Under the pieces are notes generated by a model, which searched no databases, was not told the DNA's origin, and worked only from the letters and a program-made list of their open reading frames with translations. Of a stretch of 64,000 nt of DNA, positions 43,660-52,691 are shown one piece after another. The position numbers and the translations under genes were made by a program. Origin of the DNA: Mesotoga infera. Its GTDB lineage: Bacteria > Thermotogota > Thermotogae > Petrotogales > Kosmotogaceae. The stretch lies in NCBI RefSeq assembly GCF_900157305.1, contig NZ_LS974202.1, forward strand, positions 2,852,001-2,916,000. The letters are read 5' to 3'. Within the stretch, counting starts at the first letter, position 1; each line of letters begins with the position of its first letter.

Positions 43660-44350
43660 CTACTCAAAACTTCAAACTTCCAAAGCACCACCGACTTTTA
43701 CCGGATGGGTTCACCTGCTTCAGAGAGGTCTCTAATACCCGTCAAAAAGACGGACGAGAAGAACGAGAAGAGCCGTCCATCGTCCAAGAGCCTGAACCCG
43801 TCCTTGGGGACCTGAGGCTAGAGGTAAGAGGCGGGAGGTGTGAAGAGCGTGAAGATCTTGATCTTCTTACCTCTGACCTCATACCTCTTACCTCTGTTTA
43901 GAGACGGACTAGAAGAGCGAGATCCCGTATAGGAGCACTACGGGATGACAGTACGGGGACACCACGGGATGACAGTCTTACTCCCTTCCCGTCATTATGA
44001 GCTTGACTCAGAATCACGGTTTTCTAAGGAGTGGATCCCGGATCGGGGTCCAGGATGACAGCCCCTTCGGGTCATCCTGACGTGCTCCCAGTTAGGATCC
44101 CGGTCTTCGCGAAAAATGGGACAGACGTCAGGAGCCCGTCAGTCCCCATTTTCGCGGTCTTTCCTCCCTTCCCGTCATGCCGGACACTGATCCGGCATCC
44201 CCGCTCTTTCCTCTGTCTTGAACCAAGAACGAGGAACCTGAACGCACAGCGTCGGAACGAGAAACTGCTCTTCCAAGGATGGCTTTTTGCTCTTGCGAAC
44301 GAAGAACAAAGCTCCTAGCTCCGCAACGAAAAACCGCTCTTCCGAAGGAC
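43660..44350. repeat. palindromic repeat mosaic, 0.7 kb, with an unoccupied intron target
   Basis: No gene is supported. Modules seen elsewhere appear here, mostly inverted: GACGGACGAGAAG...GAACCCGTCC (43749-43796), the GAGGTAAGAGG/ACCTCTTACC block (43813-43902), CCCGTA/TACGGG with GGGATGACAG (43916-43976), GGATCCCGGATCGGGGTCC (44033-44051), the TTCGCGAAAAA long hairpin (44101-44160), a TGCCGGA/TCCGGCA stem-loop (44171-44200) and the CAAGAACGAGGAACCTGAAC block (44218-44270). The stretch 44171-44270 is the intron-free version of the site that holds intron copy 2. Confidence 0.88.
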
Positions 44351-44355
44351 GGCTC

Positions 44356-45282
44356 TTACACTTTTTCGAAGGAGTTTTTTATCCTGATTTTAACGTCGGA
44401 TTTTTCTCTGCATTCGACGGGAAGAAGTAGCACTACTTCTTGGCCCTCCATTTTTCCGTTGCAAAGGATTCGTTTCGAGTCGTAGGGGCCGCAGTGTTCA
44501 AGCGTTACATAGCTTCCGTTTTCGTCGATCTCGACATCCTGGGGCCTGAAAACTGCACTACCCACCCTGTTGATACCCATGGTCGAAAAGAGTTCCATCA
44601 CAAAGTAAGAGGCTGGACTGGTGTAAATTTCGCGGGGTTCGCCGCTCTGAACGAACACTCCCTCTTTCATGACGTAAATCCGATCGGTTATCGCCAACGC
44701 GTCTTCCGGGTCGTTGAGAACTATCAGTACCGATTCGCCTATAGCCATTAACAAGCGTTTTATCATCGCCCTTAGTTCCGTTCTGATCTTTTTGTCGAGC
44801 CTTTCGAAGGGTTCATCCATGAGGATCAGGTTGAACTTCTTCACCGTCTCGCGAGCGATCGCGGTCAGTTTTTTCATGCCGGCTGGCAGTTCCTTCGGCC
44901 AACGGTCCAGGTAGTCGGTCAGACCGTCGAGTTCGGCCGCCTTTTTCTGCACTTTCTCTTCGGTCTGGGGGTCTTTCTTGATCTTCAGGGGGAAGGCTAT
45001 ATTGTTGTGTGTGTCGAAGTGCGGAAAGAGTGCGTTGTCCTGGAAGACGAAGGCCAGTCCCCTCAGGTGGGGCTCGAGATAAGTGACATCCTTTCCGTCT
45101 ATGAAGACCTGCCCGGTCACGGGCTCCTGAAGACCTGCTATGGTTCTTAGCAGGAGCGTCTTGCCGCATCCGGAAGGTCCTATGAGGCCCACTATCTCTT
45201 TTTTGCCCACGTTCAGATCTACCGGCCCCAGTTCGAAAGTGCCGATTCTGGCTTTCAGGTTCACGACTTTGAGAGTATCCAT
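44356..45282 (-). CDS. ABC transporter ATP-binding protein with degenerate signature and H-loop
   Basis: 308 residues of the MalK/UgpC type with a C-terminal regulatory part. Walker A is GPSGCGKT and Walker B LILMDEPFERLD, both intact. The signature that should read LSGGQ is LPAGM, and the switch His after Walker B is replaced (VLNDPEDAL where VTHDQ is usual). It may therefore hydrolyse ATP poorly or in an unusual way. It is transcribed away from the purine operon from a common 200-base region. It is the only candidate ATPase for the solute-binding protein and permease at 58.3-61.5 kb. GGGGAGGTGA precedes ATG 45282. Confidence 0.82.
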   Translation of the reverse strand: MDTLKVVNLKARIGTFELGPVDLNVGKKEIVGLIGPSGCGKTLLLRTIAGLQEPVTGQVFIDGKDVTYLEPHLRGLAFVFQDNALFPHFDTHNNIAFPLKIKKDPQTEEKVQKKAAELDGLTDYLDRWPKELPAGMKKLTAIARETVKKFNLILMDEPFERLDKKIRTELRAMIKRLLMAIGESVLIVLNDPEDALAITDRIYVMKEGVFVQSGEPREIYTSPASYFVMELFSTMGINRVGSAVFRPQDVEIDENGSYVTLEHCGPYDSKRILCNGKMEGQEVVLLLPVECREKSDVKIRIKNSFEKV

Positions 45283-45433
45283 CAGATCACCTCCCCAAAG
45301 AGATTATAGTACGCTGGCAGTCAATTTCGATAAGAAAGAGAGTCTTTTCCGCAAGCGGGTAAGAGTGTCGCCATATAAGGACGCACAGAACCTTTGCGGG
45401 CTGTTGATAGGGAAGGATGGTCTCTAGCCGTTC

Positions 45434-45462
45434 TTCATACGGCACACAAATCCGGTTATAAT
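45434..45462 (+). promoter_or_regulatory. promoter of the purine-degradation operon
   Basis: TTCATA (45434-45439), a 17-base spacer and TATAAT (45457-45462), 28 bases before the GTG of the ygeY-like gene. I see no riboswitch in the 200 bases between the divergent genes. Confidence 0.55.
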
Positions 45463-45490
45463 AGTAAAAACAATTCAGGGAGCTGATAGC

Positions 45491-46681
45491 GTGAAGGGTA
45501 GTCTTCTATCTAAAGCGGAAAGTTACAGAGACGATCTGGCAAATTTTTTGAGGGATCTGGTGAGTATAAAAAGCTTCTCGGCCGGTGAACGCGAAGCGGT
45601 CGAAAGGATAAGACGGGAAATGGAGAAGGTTGGCTTCGACGAGGTGATAGTCGATGGTCTGGGAAACATCCTCGGCCGGATAGGCAACGGCAAAAAGGTG
45701 ATAGCCATGGATGCCCACATCGACACTGTAGAGGTCGGGAACGAGAAGCTCTGGAAGGTCGATCCCTTCTCGGGAGAGATGAAGGACGGCGTAATATACG
45801 GCAGAGGCGCCTCCGATCAGAAGGCCGGAATGGCCGCCATGGTCTATGGCGCGAAAATTATGATGGAGGAAGGGCTAACGGGTGATTTCACTCTCTATGT
45901 TACGGGGACTGTCATGGAGGAGGACTGCGATGGTCTCTGCTGGAGATACATTATCGAACGCGACGGTATAAGGCCGGACTTCGTGGTCATAACCGAGCCG
46001 ACCAATCTAAACATCTATCGTGGCCATCGCGGCAGAATGGAGCTCCAGATAAGGACGGTGGGCCGTTCCTGTCACGCCAGCGCCCCGGAGAGAGGAGTTA
46101 ACGCGATATACAAAATGGCCAGGATCATAGCCGAAATAGAGAGGCTCAACGAAAGACTGAAAGACGATCGCTTCCTCGGAAAGGGGACGATCGCTGTCAC
46201 GCAGATCTTCTTCAAATCGCCTTCACAGAATGCCGTCGCCGACGAGTGTACGATCCAGCTGGACAGAAGGTTGACAGCCGGAGAGACCAAGGAATCGGTG
46301 GTAGAGGAGTTGAAAGGGGCTATCGCCCTGGCCGGCGAAGAGGCCGAGATAATCGAACTATTCTATGACAGGCCTTCTTACACGGGGCTCTCTTTCCCGG
46401 TCGAGAAGTACTTCCCGACGTGGGTGATGGAGGAGGATTCAGGGATAGTCAGGAAAACTGTCGCCACTTACAGGGAGGTCTTCGGAGCGGACCCGCTGGT
46501 AGATAAATGGACCTTTTCGACGAACGGGATCGCGACTGCCGGGGTCTTCTCGATACCCACTATCGGCTTCGGACCGGCCAACGAGATCTACGCCCATAGT
46601 CCAGACGATCAGTGCCCGGTCGATCATCTCGTCAGGGCGGCGGCGATGTACGCACTATTGCCCTTGAGGCTTTCACAATAG
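45491..46681 (+). CDS. ygeY: YgeY-type M20 family hydrolase
   Basis: 396 residues with the M20 di-metal set: MDAHIDTVEVG, GRGASDQKAGMAAMV, MEEDCDGLC and HSPDDQCPVDHLV. The YgeY branch occurs in selenium-linked and anaerobic purine or urate clusters together with YgeW, as here. It is thought to open or deacylate a carbamoyl-type breakdown product. GTG 45491 has AGGGAG upstream. First gene of the operon. Confidence 0.9.
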   Translation: MKGSLLSKAESYRDDLANFLRDLVSIKSFSAGEREAVERIRREMEKVGFDEVIVDGLGNILGRIGNGKKVIAMDAHIDTVEVGNEKLWKVDPFSGEMKDGVIYGRGASDQKAGMAAMVYGAKIMMEEGLTGDFTLYVTGTVMEEDCDGLCWRYIIERDGIRPDFVVITEPTNLNIYRGHRGRMELQIRTVGRSCHASAPERGVNAIYKMARIIAEIERLNERLKDDRFLGKGTIAVTQIFFKSPSQNAVADECTIQLDRRLTAGETKESVVEELKGAIALAGEEAEIIELFYDRPSYTGLSFPVEKYFPTWVMEEDSGIVRKTVATYREVFGADPLVDKWTFSTNGIATAGVFSIPTIGFGPANEIYAHSPDDQCPVDHLVRAAAMYALLPLRLSQ

Positions 46682-46696
46682 AGCTGGAGGTAAAAT

Positions 46697-47686
46697 ATGA
46701 GCAGCATGCTTAGAGGAAAGGATTTCATAACCACGCAGGATTTCGACAGGACAGAGATCGATCTGATGCTGGACCTGTCCTCGGATCTGAAGAGAAGGTT
46801 CGCGATCAACGAGCCCACTCCCCTACTGCCTTACCAGACCGTCTTTTTGATGTTTTTCGATCAATCGACTCGAACCAGAAACTCCATGGAGGCCGGCATT
46901 ACGCAGTTGGGAGGTCACGCCCACTATCTCGATCCTTCCACGATGCAAACGGCCCACGGAGAGGTTCCCAGAGATACGGCTATGATTCTTTCCAGGTACG
47001 GCCACGCGATAGCCGTGAGACACTGCAAGTTCAAGGCAGGAAACCAGTATTTGAGAACCCTGGCCAGATACTCGGACGTCCCGATACTGAACCTTCAAGA
47101 TGACATCTACCACCCGATGCAGGTGATGGCCGACATGATGACCATTCGCGAACGCTTCGGAACCAATCTCAAAGGGTTGAAGGTAGCCATAACCTGGGCT
47201 TACGCCGAGAGCCATCTGAAGCCTCTTTCAGTTCCACAGTCGCAAATACTCCTCTTTACCAGATACGGGATGGACGTTAGGCTCGCCTATCCTGAAGGCT
47301 TCGATCTAATGCCCGATATCGTGGAGCAGGCGAAGTCGAACGCCCTCGAGAGCGGGGCGAAATTCGAGATCCTTCACGACATGGACGAGGCTTTCAAGGA
47401 CGCTGATATAGTCATTCCAAAGTCCTGGGGCGGTTTTTACGTCTCGGAAAACACGGACGAGATCATGACGGAGGTCAGGAAAAACAGGGACTGGATCTGC
47501 ACACCCGAAAGGATGAAACTGGCCGGCAAGAGAGCCGTTTACATGCACGCGCTTCCGGCCGACAGGGGCAGAGAAGTGGTGGACGAAGTGATAGACGGTC
47601 CGCAATCGATAGTGATAGACGAGGCCGAGAACAGGCTCCACACGGCCAAAGCGATAATGGCCCTGACGATGGGCGGCAGGCCATGA
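46697..47686 (+). CDS. ygeW: knotted carbamoyltransferase YgeW
   Basis: 329 residues of the aspartate/ornithine carbamoyltransferase fold. The carbamoyl-phosphate loop is DQSTRTRNSMEAG (near 53-65); HAHYLDPSTMQTAHGE and the C-terminal HALPADRG are typical of YgeW. Family members are thought to work toward carbamoyl phosphate, from which ATP can be gained, during purine breakdown. GGAGG precedes the ATG; the stop overlaps the next start by 4 bases. Confidence 0.93.
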   Translation: MSSMLRGKDFITTQDFDRTEIDLMLDLSSDLKRRFAINEPTPLLPYQTVFLMFFDQSTRTRNSMEAGITQLGGHAHYLDPSTMQTAHGEVPRDTAMILSRYGHAIAVRHCKFKAGNQYLRTLARYSDVPILNLQDDIYHPMQVMADMMTIRERFGTNLKGLKVAITWAYAESHLKPLSVPQSQILLFTRYGMDVRLAYPEGFDLMPDIVEQAKSNALESGAKFEILHDMDEAFKDADIVIPKSWGGFYVSENTDEIMTEVRKNRDWICTPERMKLAGKRAVYMHALPADRGREVVDEVIDGPQSIVIDEAENRLHTAKAIMALTMGGRP

Positions 47687-49068
47687 TCTACGACCTTGCC
47701 CTGGAGAATGGAACGGTCTGCAACGGGGAGGAGCTCTTCCCGGCAAACGTGTATATCCGGGACGAGGTCATCGAGCTTATAACCGGGCGAAAGATGAAAT
47801 TCCAGGCCAGGCAGTCGTTGGACTGCTCTGGCCTTTATTTGCTTCCCGGTTTCATAGATCCCCACGTTCACTTCGATCTCTTCCTGGGCAAATATACCTC
47901 CCGCGACGATTTCGATTCGGGCTCGGCTCTGGCGCTCAGTGGTGGCGTGACGACAGTAATCGATTTCCTTGATCCCGTGAGAACGCTCGAAAAGTTGAAA
48001 GAGGCCGTTCAGAGGCGAATGAGGTCTTCCAGAACCAGTCGGGTCGATTACGCCTTTCACGTAACTCTTGCAGGCAACCCTGAGTTCACGCCCCGGGCGA
48101 TAGCCGATGCCGCCATAAATCTGGGAATGCCATCGATCAAAGTCTTCACCACTTACAGCGGCTCGGGCAGGAGGACCAACGATGGGACGCTTCTAGAACT
48201 TCTCGCCCTTTCGAGGTCGAAAGGCCTGGTGGTCCTCGCCCACGCAGAAAACGACGAAATAATACTTGCGCGCGAGAGAGAACTGCGGAGAGACCGCGAA
48301 CCGACTCACAGGGATCTGCCGCACCTCCGGCCGGTGATAACCGAGCTCTCGGAGGTGGTGAAACTGATACAGCTATCGAAAAGTGTCGATGGACAGCTCT
48401 ATGTGGTGCACGTCTCCAGTGGAGATACCGTAGAGGCAGTATCATTAATGAATACAGAATGGAAAAATAATTCTGTTCTTGAAACCTGCCCCCAATACCT
48501 GATGTTGAACGACGAGGCCCTCGATGACGAGTCGGGCTTTTTGAACACCTACTGTCCCCCTGCCAGGAGCGAGAGGGAGAGAAGGCTTTTGGTGCGCGGG
48601 CTTCTCGAGGGGAATATTGGATCGATAGGAACCGACCACTGCCCCTTCACAACGCAAGACAAGAGAGAGAGCTTCTCCTCGATACCTTTCGGCACGGGAT
48701 CGCTGGGGCTCTCATTCCCAGTGTTGAACACTCTTTTTGACGGAGATCTCGTGAAGGTGGCGTCGCTCCTATCGATCAACCCGGCCCGGTTGCTCGGTCT
48801 CTACCCGGAAAGGGGAACGATCGTGCCGGGACGGACGGCCGACATAGCGGTAGTGAACAGGGAAAGGTCGTACAACTATTCCAGATCACCTCTAACCCGG
48901 AGCGATCACTCGCTCTTCGAGGGTATGTCGCTGAGGGGAGAGGTGGTGGCGACCGTGATGAGGGGAAGGCTGGCCTTCCACGAGAACAGGGTTTTACTTG
49001 AGGCTGGAAGCGGGAGGTTTATCGAGAGAAAGAGAGTTTTATGGGGGGATCGAAGTGCAGCTGAATAA
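47683..49068 (+). CDS. dihydropyrimidinase / D-hydantoinase family amidohydrolase
   Basis: 461 residues. Metal ligands are in GFIDPHVHFDL (HxH), the carboxylated Lys in SIKVFTTYSG, and His in LAHAEND and YVVHVSSGD; Asp is in GTDHCPF. It hydrolyses a cyclic amide, here probably a hydantoin or imidazolone from urate or xanthine. It corresponds to HyuA of urate clusters. The start is coupled to ygeW (ATGA). Confidence 0.92.
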   Translation: MIYDLALENGTVCNGEELFPANVYIRDEVIELITGRKMKFQARQSLDCSGLYLLPGFIDPHVHFDLFLGKYTSRDDFDSGSALALSGGVTTVIDFLDPVRTLEKLKEAVQRRMRSSRTSRVDYAFHVTLAGNPEFTPRAIADAAINLGMPSIKVFTTYSGSGRRTNDGTLLELLALSRSKGLVVLAHAENDEIILARERELRRDREPTHRDLPHLRPVITELSEVVKLIQLSKSVDGQLYVVHVSSGDTVEAVSLMNTEWKNNSVLETCPQYLMLNDEALDDESGFLNTYCPPARSERERRLLVRGLLEGNIGSIGTDHCPFTTQDKRESFSSIPFGTGSLGLSFPVLNTLFDGDLVKVASLLSINPARLLGLYPERGTIVPGRTADIAVVNRERSYNYSRSPLTRSDHSLFEGMSLRGEVVATVMRGRLAFHENRVLLEAGSGRFIERKRVLWGDRSAAE

Positions 49069-50353
49069 CGTTTCCATATACACCAATGACGGAGAGTTCA
49101 TAGAACGTGGCTACGTGACCATCGAAGGTGGCGAGATAGTCGCGGTGGGGGCGGGAGAGAGAAGGTACGAAGGCGAGAATCTCGATTTTTCTGGCAGACT
49201 CGTTATGCCCTCTTTCGTTAACGCCCACACCCACATTTACTCGACTCTCTCTAGAGGGATGAGACTCTCCCGTTTCAATCCGGGCTCCTTCACCGAACTT
49301 CTGGAGCAGCTATGGTGGCGGCTCGACCGTTCGCTCACGCTGGAAGAGCTGAGGATAAGCGGCTATGTCGCCTCGATAGAATCGCTCAAGAGCGGCGTCA
49401 CGACGCTCTTCGACCACAGCTCCTCGCCAAATGCGATAAACGGCTCGCTGGAGACGATCGCCGGAGCGGTGAACGAGACCGGCCTAAGGTACTGCGGGGC
49501 CTACGAGGTCTCCGACAGGGACGGCACGAAGGCGCGCGATGAGGGTATAAGGGAGAATATGGAGTTTTCGCGCTTCAACACTCCTTTCCGCAGGGGCTTC
49601 TTCGGAATGCACGCTTCGCTGACGCTGTCGAGGGAGACTCTGTCGCTTGTGTCGAAAGAGGTCTCCGGCTCGATCCCGATTCATGTGCATATCGCTGAAG
49701 GGCCGGAAGACCAGGAGAGGAGTCTTTCGCTCTACGACCAGAGAGTGCTGGAGAGATTTCACAGAAGCGGCCTGATGAGTCCGGGCTCTATATACGCCCA
49801 CTGTATCCACACCACGCCCGAAGAGAGAGAGTTGATTCCCAAGACTGGCGGAAATTTAGTGGTGAACGTCCAGTCGAACACGAACAACGGAGTAGGTCTG
49901 CCGGACTGGAAGAGCTTTTTAAGAGAGGGTATCGAAACGGCTATCGGGAACGACGGCTACGGTTTCAACCTCTGCCACGATGTGAGGTTCGCACTTCTTG
50001 CGCCCCATTACCTCTCCAGAGATCCGAGGGTGTCGGGTAGCCAGGACCTGAAAGATACGCTTTTCGGAGCCAATTACCGTCTGGCAACCAGGACTTTCGG
50101 AGCAAATCTCGGAACCGTTCGCGAGGGAAGCGCGGCCGACCTGGTCGTGATCGATTACTCCAGTCCGACGCCGGTAAAGGCCGGGAACTTTCTCGATCAT
50201 TACTTCTTTGGGATCTGTGATAACATTAAGGTTACGGACGTCTTTGTCTCCGGAAGGCATGTACTCTCCGGCGGAAGGGCGACGCTGGTCGATGAAGAAG
50301 AGATCTACTCTGAGGCCAGAAGACTCTCGTTAAATCTATGGAAGAGAATATAG
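49055..50353 (+). CDS. ssnA: SsnA-like amidohydrolase
   Basis: 432 residues. NAHTHIYSTLSRGM, HVHIAEGPEDQ, AHCIHTT and GNDGYGFN carry the metal ligands of the deaminase branch of amidohydrolases. EQLWWRLDRSL is typical of SsnA. SsnA is part of known anaerobic purine and urate clusters, with a substrate not firmly defined. GTG 49055 is chosen (GGGGGGATC upstream); it overlaps the hydantoinase gene by 14 bases. Confidence 0.9.
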   Translation: MQLNNVSIYTNDGEFIERGYVTIEGGEIVAVGAGERRYEGENLDFSGRLVMPSFVNAHTHIYSTLSRGMRLSRFNPGSFTELLEQLWWRLDRSLTLEELRISGYVASIESLKSGVTTLFDHSSSPNAINGSLETIAGAVNETGLRYCGAYEVSDRDGTKARDEGIRENMEFSRFNTPFRRGFFGMHASLTLSRETLSLVSKEVSGSIPIHVHIAEGPEDQERSLSLYDQRVLERFHRSGLMSPGSIYAHCIHTTPEERELIPKTGGNLVVNVQSNTNNGVGLPDWKSFLREGIETAIGNDGYGFNLCHDVRFALLAPHYLSRDPRVSGSQDLKDTLFGANYRLATRTFGANLGTVREGSAADLVVIDYSSPTPVKAGNFLDHYFFGICDNIKVTDVFVSGRHVLSGGRATLVDEEEIYSEARRLSLNLWKRI

Positions 50354-50364
50354 GGGGCGATACT

Positions 50365-51444
50365 GTGGACCTGTCCGCAAGACTCGGCAAACTATCACTC
50401 TCCAATCCCGTGATGCCCGCTTCGGGGCCGCTGACGGGCGACGATAAAAAGATGCTCTCGATAGCCGCATTCGGCGTCGGGGCGATGGTGACCAAGACTA
50501 TCTCCACCGTGGCTGCGAAAGTGCCGCGGCCGTGCATAATCGCCACGAACAGTTACGTCGTCAACACTGAGCTCTGGAGCGAGTTCCCTTACGAAAGATG
50601 GCTCGAAGAATTCATTCCGGCTTTCAGGGGTGAATCAGATCTTCCGCTGATCGTCAGTTTGGGATATTCGCCGAACGATCTCGAAAAGCTGGTGCCCCTT
50701 TTCGATAAATACGCCGACGCCTTCGAGCTATCTACCCATTACGTGGCCGACGATCCATCGCTGATGGAGGAGCTGATATCGGCCGTCAAGAGAAACAGCG
50801 ACCGGCCGGTTTTTTTGAAACTCGACCCTTCCGTGAACGATCCAGCCGTCATGGTACGGGCGATCGAAAAGGCCGGGGGTGATGGCGTGGTGGCCATAAA
50901 CTCGCTCGGCCCGGTCTATCCTTACGACGCCACGCTGAAGCGTTCGCCCATGGGAAGCGGGGACGGCTTCGGTTGGATCAGCGGTCCGGCGATCAAGACG
51001 CTGGCTCTCTCGATGGTCAGAAGAATACGCGAGGTCACCTGCCTCCCCGTTATAGGCGTGGGAGGCATCGCGAGCGCGGGGGACGTGGTCGATTTTTTGA
51101 GCGCCGGTGCCGACGCGGTGCAACTGCTTTCCGGAGCGTTGATAAAGGGAAAGGATATATACTCGAGAATAATCTCCGACCTTCCGAAGGTTCTGGAGAG
51201 CAGGGGCTTTCACAGTGTCGCGGAGGCGGTCTCAAGCGTCCGGCAGCCAGGTCTATCCTTCGAGGTGCGCAATCCGGCGATCGATCACGATAAGTGCACC
51301 AGGTGTGGTCTTTGCGTTTCGGTCTGCCCTTACTTCGCCCTCTCGCTGAACGGGATGGTGGAGGTCGATAGGGAGTCATGTTTCGGTTGCGGGCTCTGTC
51401 AGTCGCGTTGCCCGGTCGGTGCGATCGGGGGTGTGCTGATTTGA
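50365..51444 (+). CDS. PreA-like dihydroorotate/dihydropyrimidine dehydrogenase with two [4Fe-4S] clusters
   Basis: About 359 residues. An FMN-binding barrel comes first (NPVMPASGPLTGD, PVIGVGGIASAGDVVDFLSAGADAVQLLS), then a ferredoxin domain with CTRCGLCVSVCP and CFGCGLCQSRCP. PreA reduces pyrimidine rings with electrons from PreT; no PreT gene is seen. In this operon it may take the place of the AegA/YgfK-type oxidoreductases of other urate clusters, which is inference. GTG 50365 with GGGGG upstream is preferred over ATG 50338, which overlaps ssnA. Confidence 0.87.
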   Translation: MDLSARLGKLSLSNPVMPASGPLTGDDKKMLSIAAFGVGAMVTKTISTVAAKVPRPCIIATNSYVVNTELWSEFPYERWLEEFIPAFRGESDLPLIVSLGYSPNDLEKLVPLFDKYADAFELSTHYVADDPSLMEELISAVKRNSDRPVFLKLDPSVNDPAVMVRAIEKAGGDGVVAINSLGPVYPYDATLKRSPMGSGDGFGWISGPAIKTLALSMVRRIREVTCLPVIGVGGIASAGDVVDFLSAGADAVQLLSGALIKGKDIYSRIISDLPKVLESRGFHSVAEAVSSVRQPGLSFEVRNPAIDHDKCTRCGLCVSVCPYFALSLNGMVEVDRESCFGCGLCQSRCPVGAIGGVLI

Positions 51445-52691
51445 GTAAGTACCGCCTAAGGTGCATAACCTGCTCGCAAGAGTACGACCCGGCGGAGGTG
51501 GAGTACACCTGCCCGGTCTGTGGCGATAGAAAGGGTACGCTGGAAGTGATCTATGATTTCGATATCGTCAGGCGTGAGTATTCGAGAAACAGGTTCGATT
51601 TAGGCAAAAACGGAATCTGGGCCTTCGATTTTCTCCTCCCCTTCGAGGGCGATCATTTCAAGCCGAACCTGCTGGTGGGCAACACTCCGCTTTACAGGTG
51701 CGATAATCTCTCGCGGAAGTACGGGGTAGGAGAAGTGTTCATAAAGGACGATGGAAGAAATCCCACGGCCTCCTTCAAAGACAGGGCAAGCTCGGTGGTC
51801 GTGGCCAAGGCCGTCGAGAAGGGTTACGGAACGGTCTTCTGCGCCTCGACAGGCAACGCCGCGAGTTCTCTCTCGGGCATGGCTGCAGTTTCGGGGCTCG
51901 AGAGCGTCATCTTCGTCCCGGCGACGGCACCACAGGCCAAGCTGACACAGCTCCAGGTTTACGGCTCGAAGGTTCTGGCGATAGAGGACAGCTACGATAG
52001 GGCTTTCGATCTGTCGATGGAGATCGGTCTTTCAAGGGGTTGGTACTGCCGCAACAGTGCCATAAATCCGTATCTGCTGGAAGGGAAAAAGACCTGCGCG
52101 CTCGAGTTGGCCTTTTCGATGATTGGCGGGCTTCCCGATTATGTTTTCGTCTCGGCCGGCGACGGCACGGTTTTATCCAGCTTCCACAAGGGTTTCGACG
52201 ACCTGAGGGAGATGGGAGTGATCGACAGGCTTCCAATCATTGTAGGGGTCCAGGCCTCTGGCGCGGCTGCGATAAAGAAGACTTACGAAGCCGGTTTCCC
52301 CTTCGAGCCGATCGATATTCGGGCCAACTCGGTTGCCGACAGCATCTGCGTGGGCAAGCCGAGGGACGTGGTGAAGGCCTGTTGTTACACGCACAAGAAC
52401 AAAGGTATGTTGATAGATGTTTCCGATAAGGAAATTCTTGAGGGTATAATCGAAATGGCCAGAGAAAGCGGCGTCTTCGCAGAACCAGCCGGTGCGACAG
52501 CCCTGGCCGGGTTCAAGAAGTGCGCGCGGCAGGGCCTGCTGGCCCGTGATAGCAGGGTCGTGGTCGTGGTGACGGGTAACGGTCTCAAAGATCTCAAAAG
52601 CCCTTCGTCGATCATGCCGGAACTTCGCAGGTTATCGCCCGAAAGAGAGGTTATCGAGGAGGCAATAGGTGAAGATCGATTTCAAGCTTAA
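51441..52691 (+). CDS. threonine synthase-like PLP enzyme (fold type II)
   Basis: 416 residues. An N-terminal zinc ribbon (CITCSQEY, CPVCGD), the PLP Lys in NPTASFKDRAS, and the phosphate-binding CASTGNAASSLSGMA. The closest recognisable family is threonine synthase, but the operon has no threonine genes. Urate clusters usually hold YgeX, a fold-II ammonia-lyase acting on 2,3-diaminopropionate, and this enzyme occupies its place. It may thus be a lyase. The TTG start overlaps the previous stop (TTGA), with GGGGGTGTG as ribosome site. Confidence 0.85.
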   Translation: MSKYRLRCITCSQEYDPAEVEYTCPVCGDRKGTLEVIYDFDIVRREYSRNRFDLGKNGIWAFDFLLPFEGDHFKPNLLVGNTPLYRCDNLSRKYGVGEVFIKDDGRNPTASFKDRASSVVVAKAVEKGYGTVFCASTGNAASSLSGMAAVSGLESVIFVPATAPQAKLTQLQVYGSKVLAIEDSYDRAFDLSMEIGLSRGWYCRNSAINPYLLEGKKTCALELAFSMIGGLPDYVFVSAGDGTVLSSFHKGFDDLREMGVIDRLPIIVGVQASGAAAIKKTYEAGFPFEPIDIRANSVADSICVGKPRDVVKACCYTHKNKGMLIDVSDKEILEGIIEMARESGVFAEPAGATALAGFKKCARQGLLARDSRVVVVVTGNGLKDLKSPSSIMPELRRLSPEREVIEEAIGEDRFQA

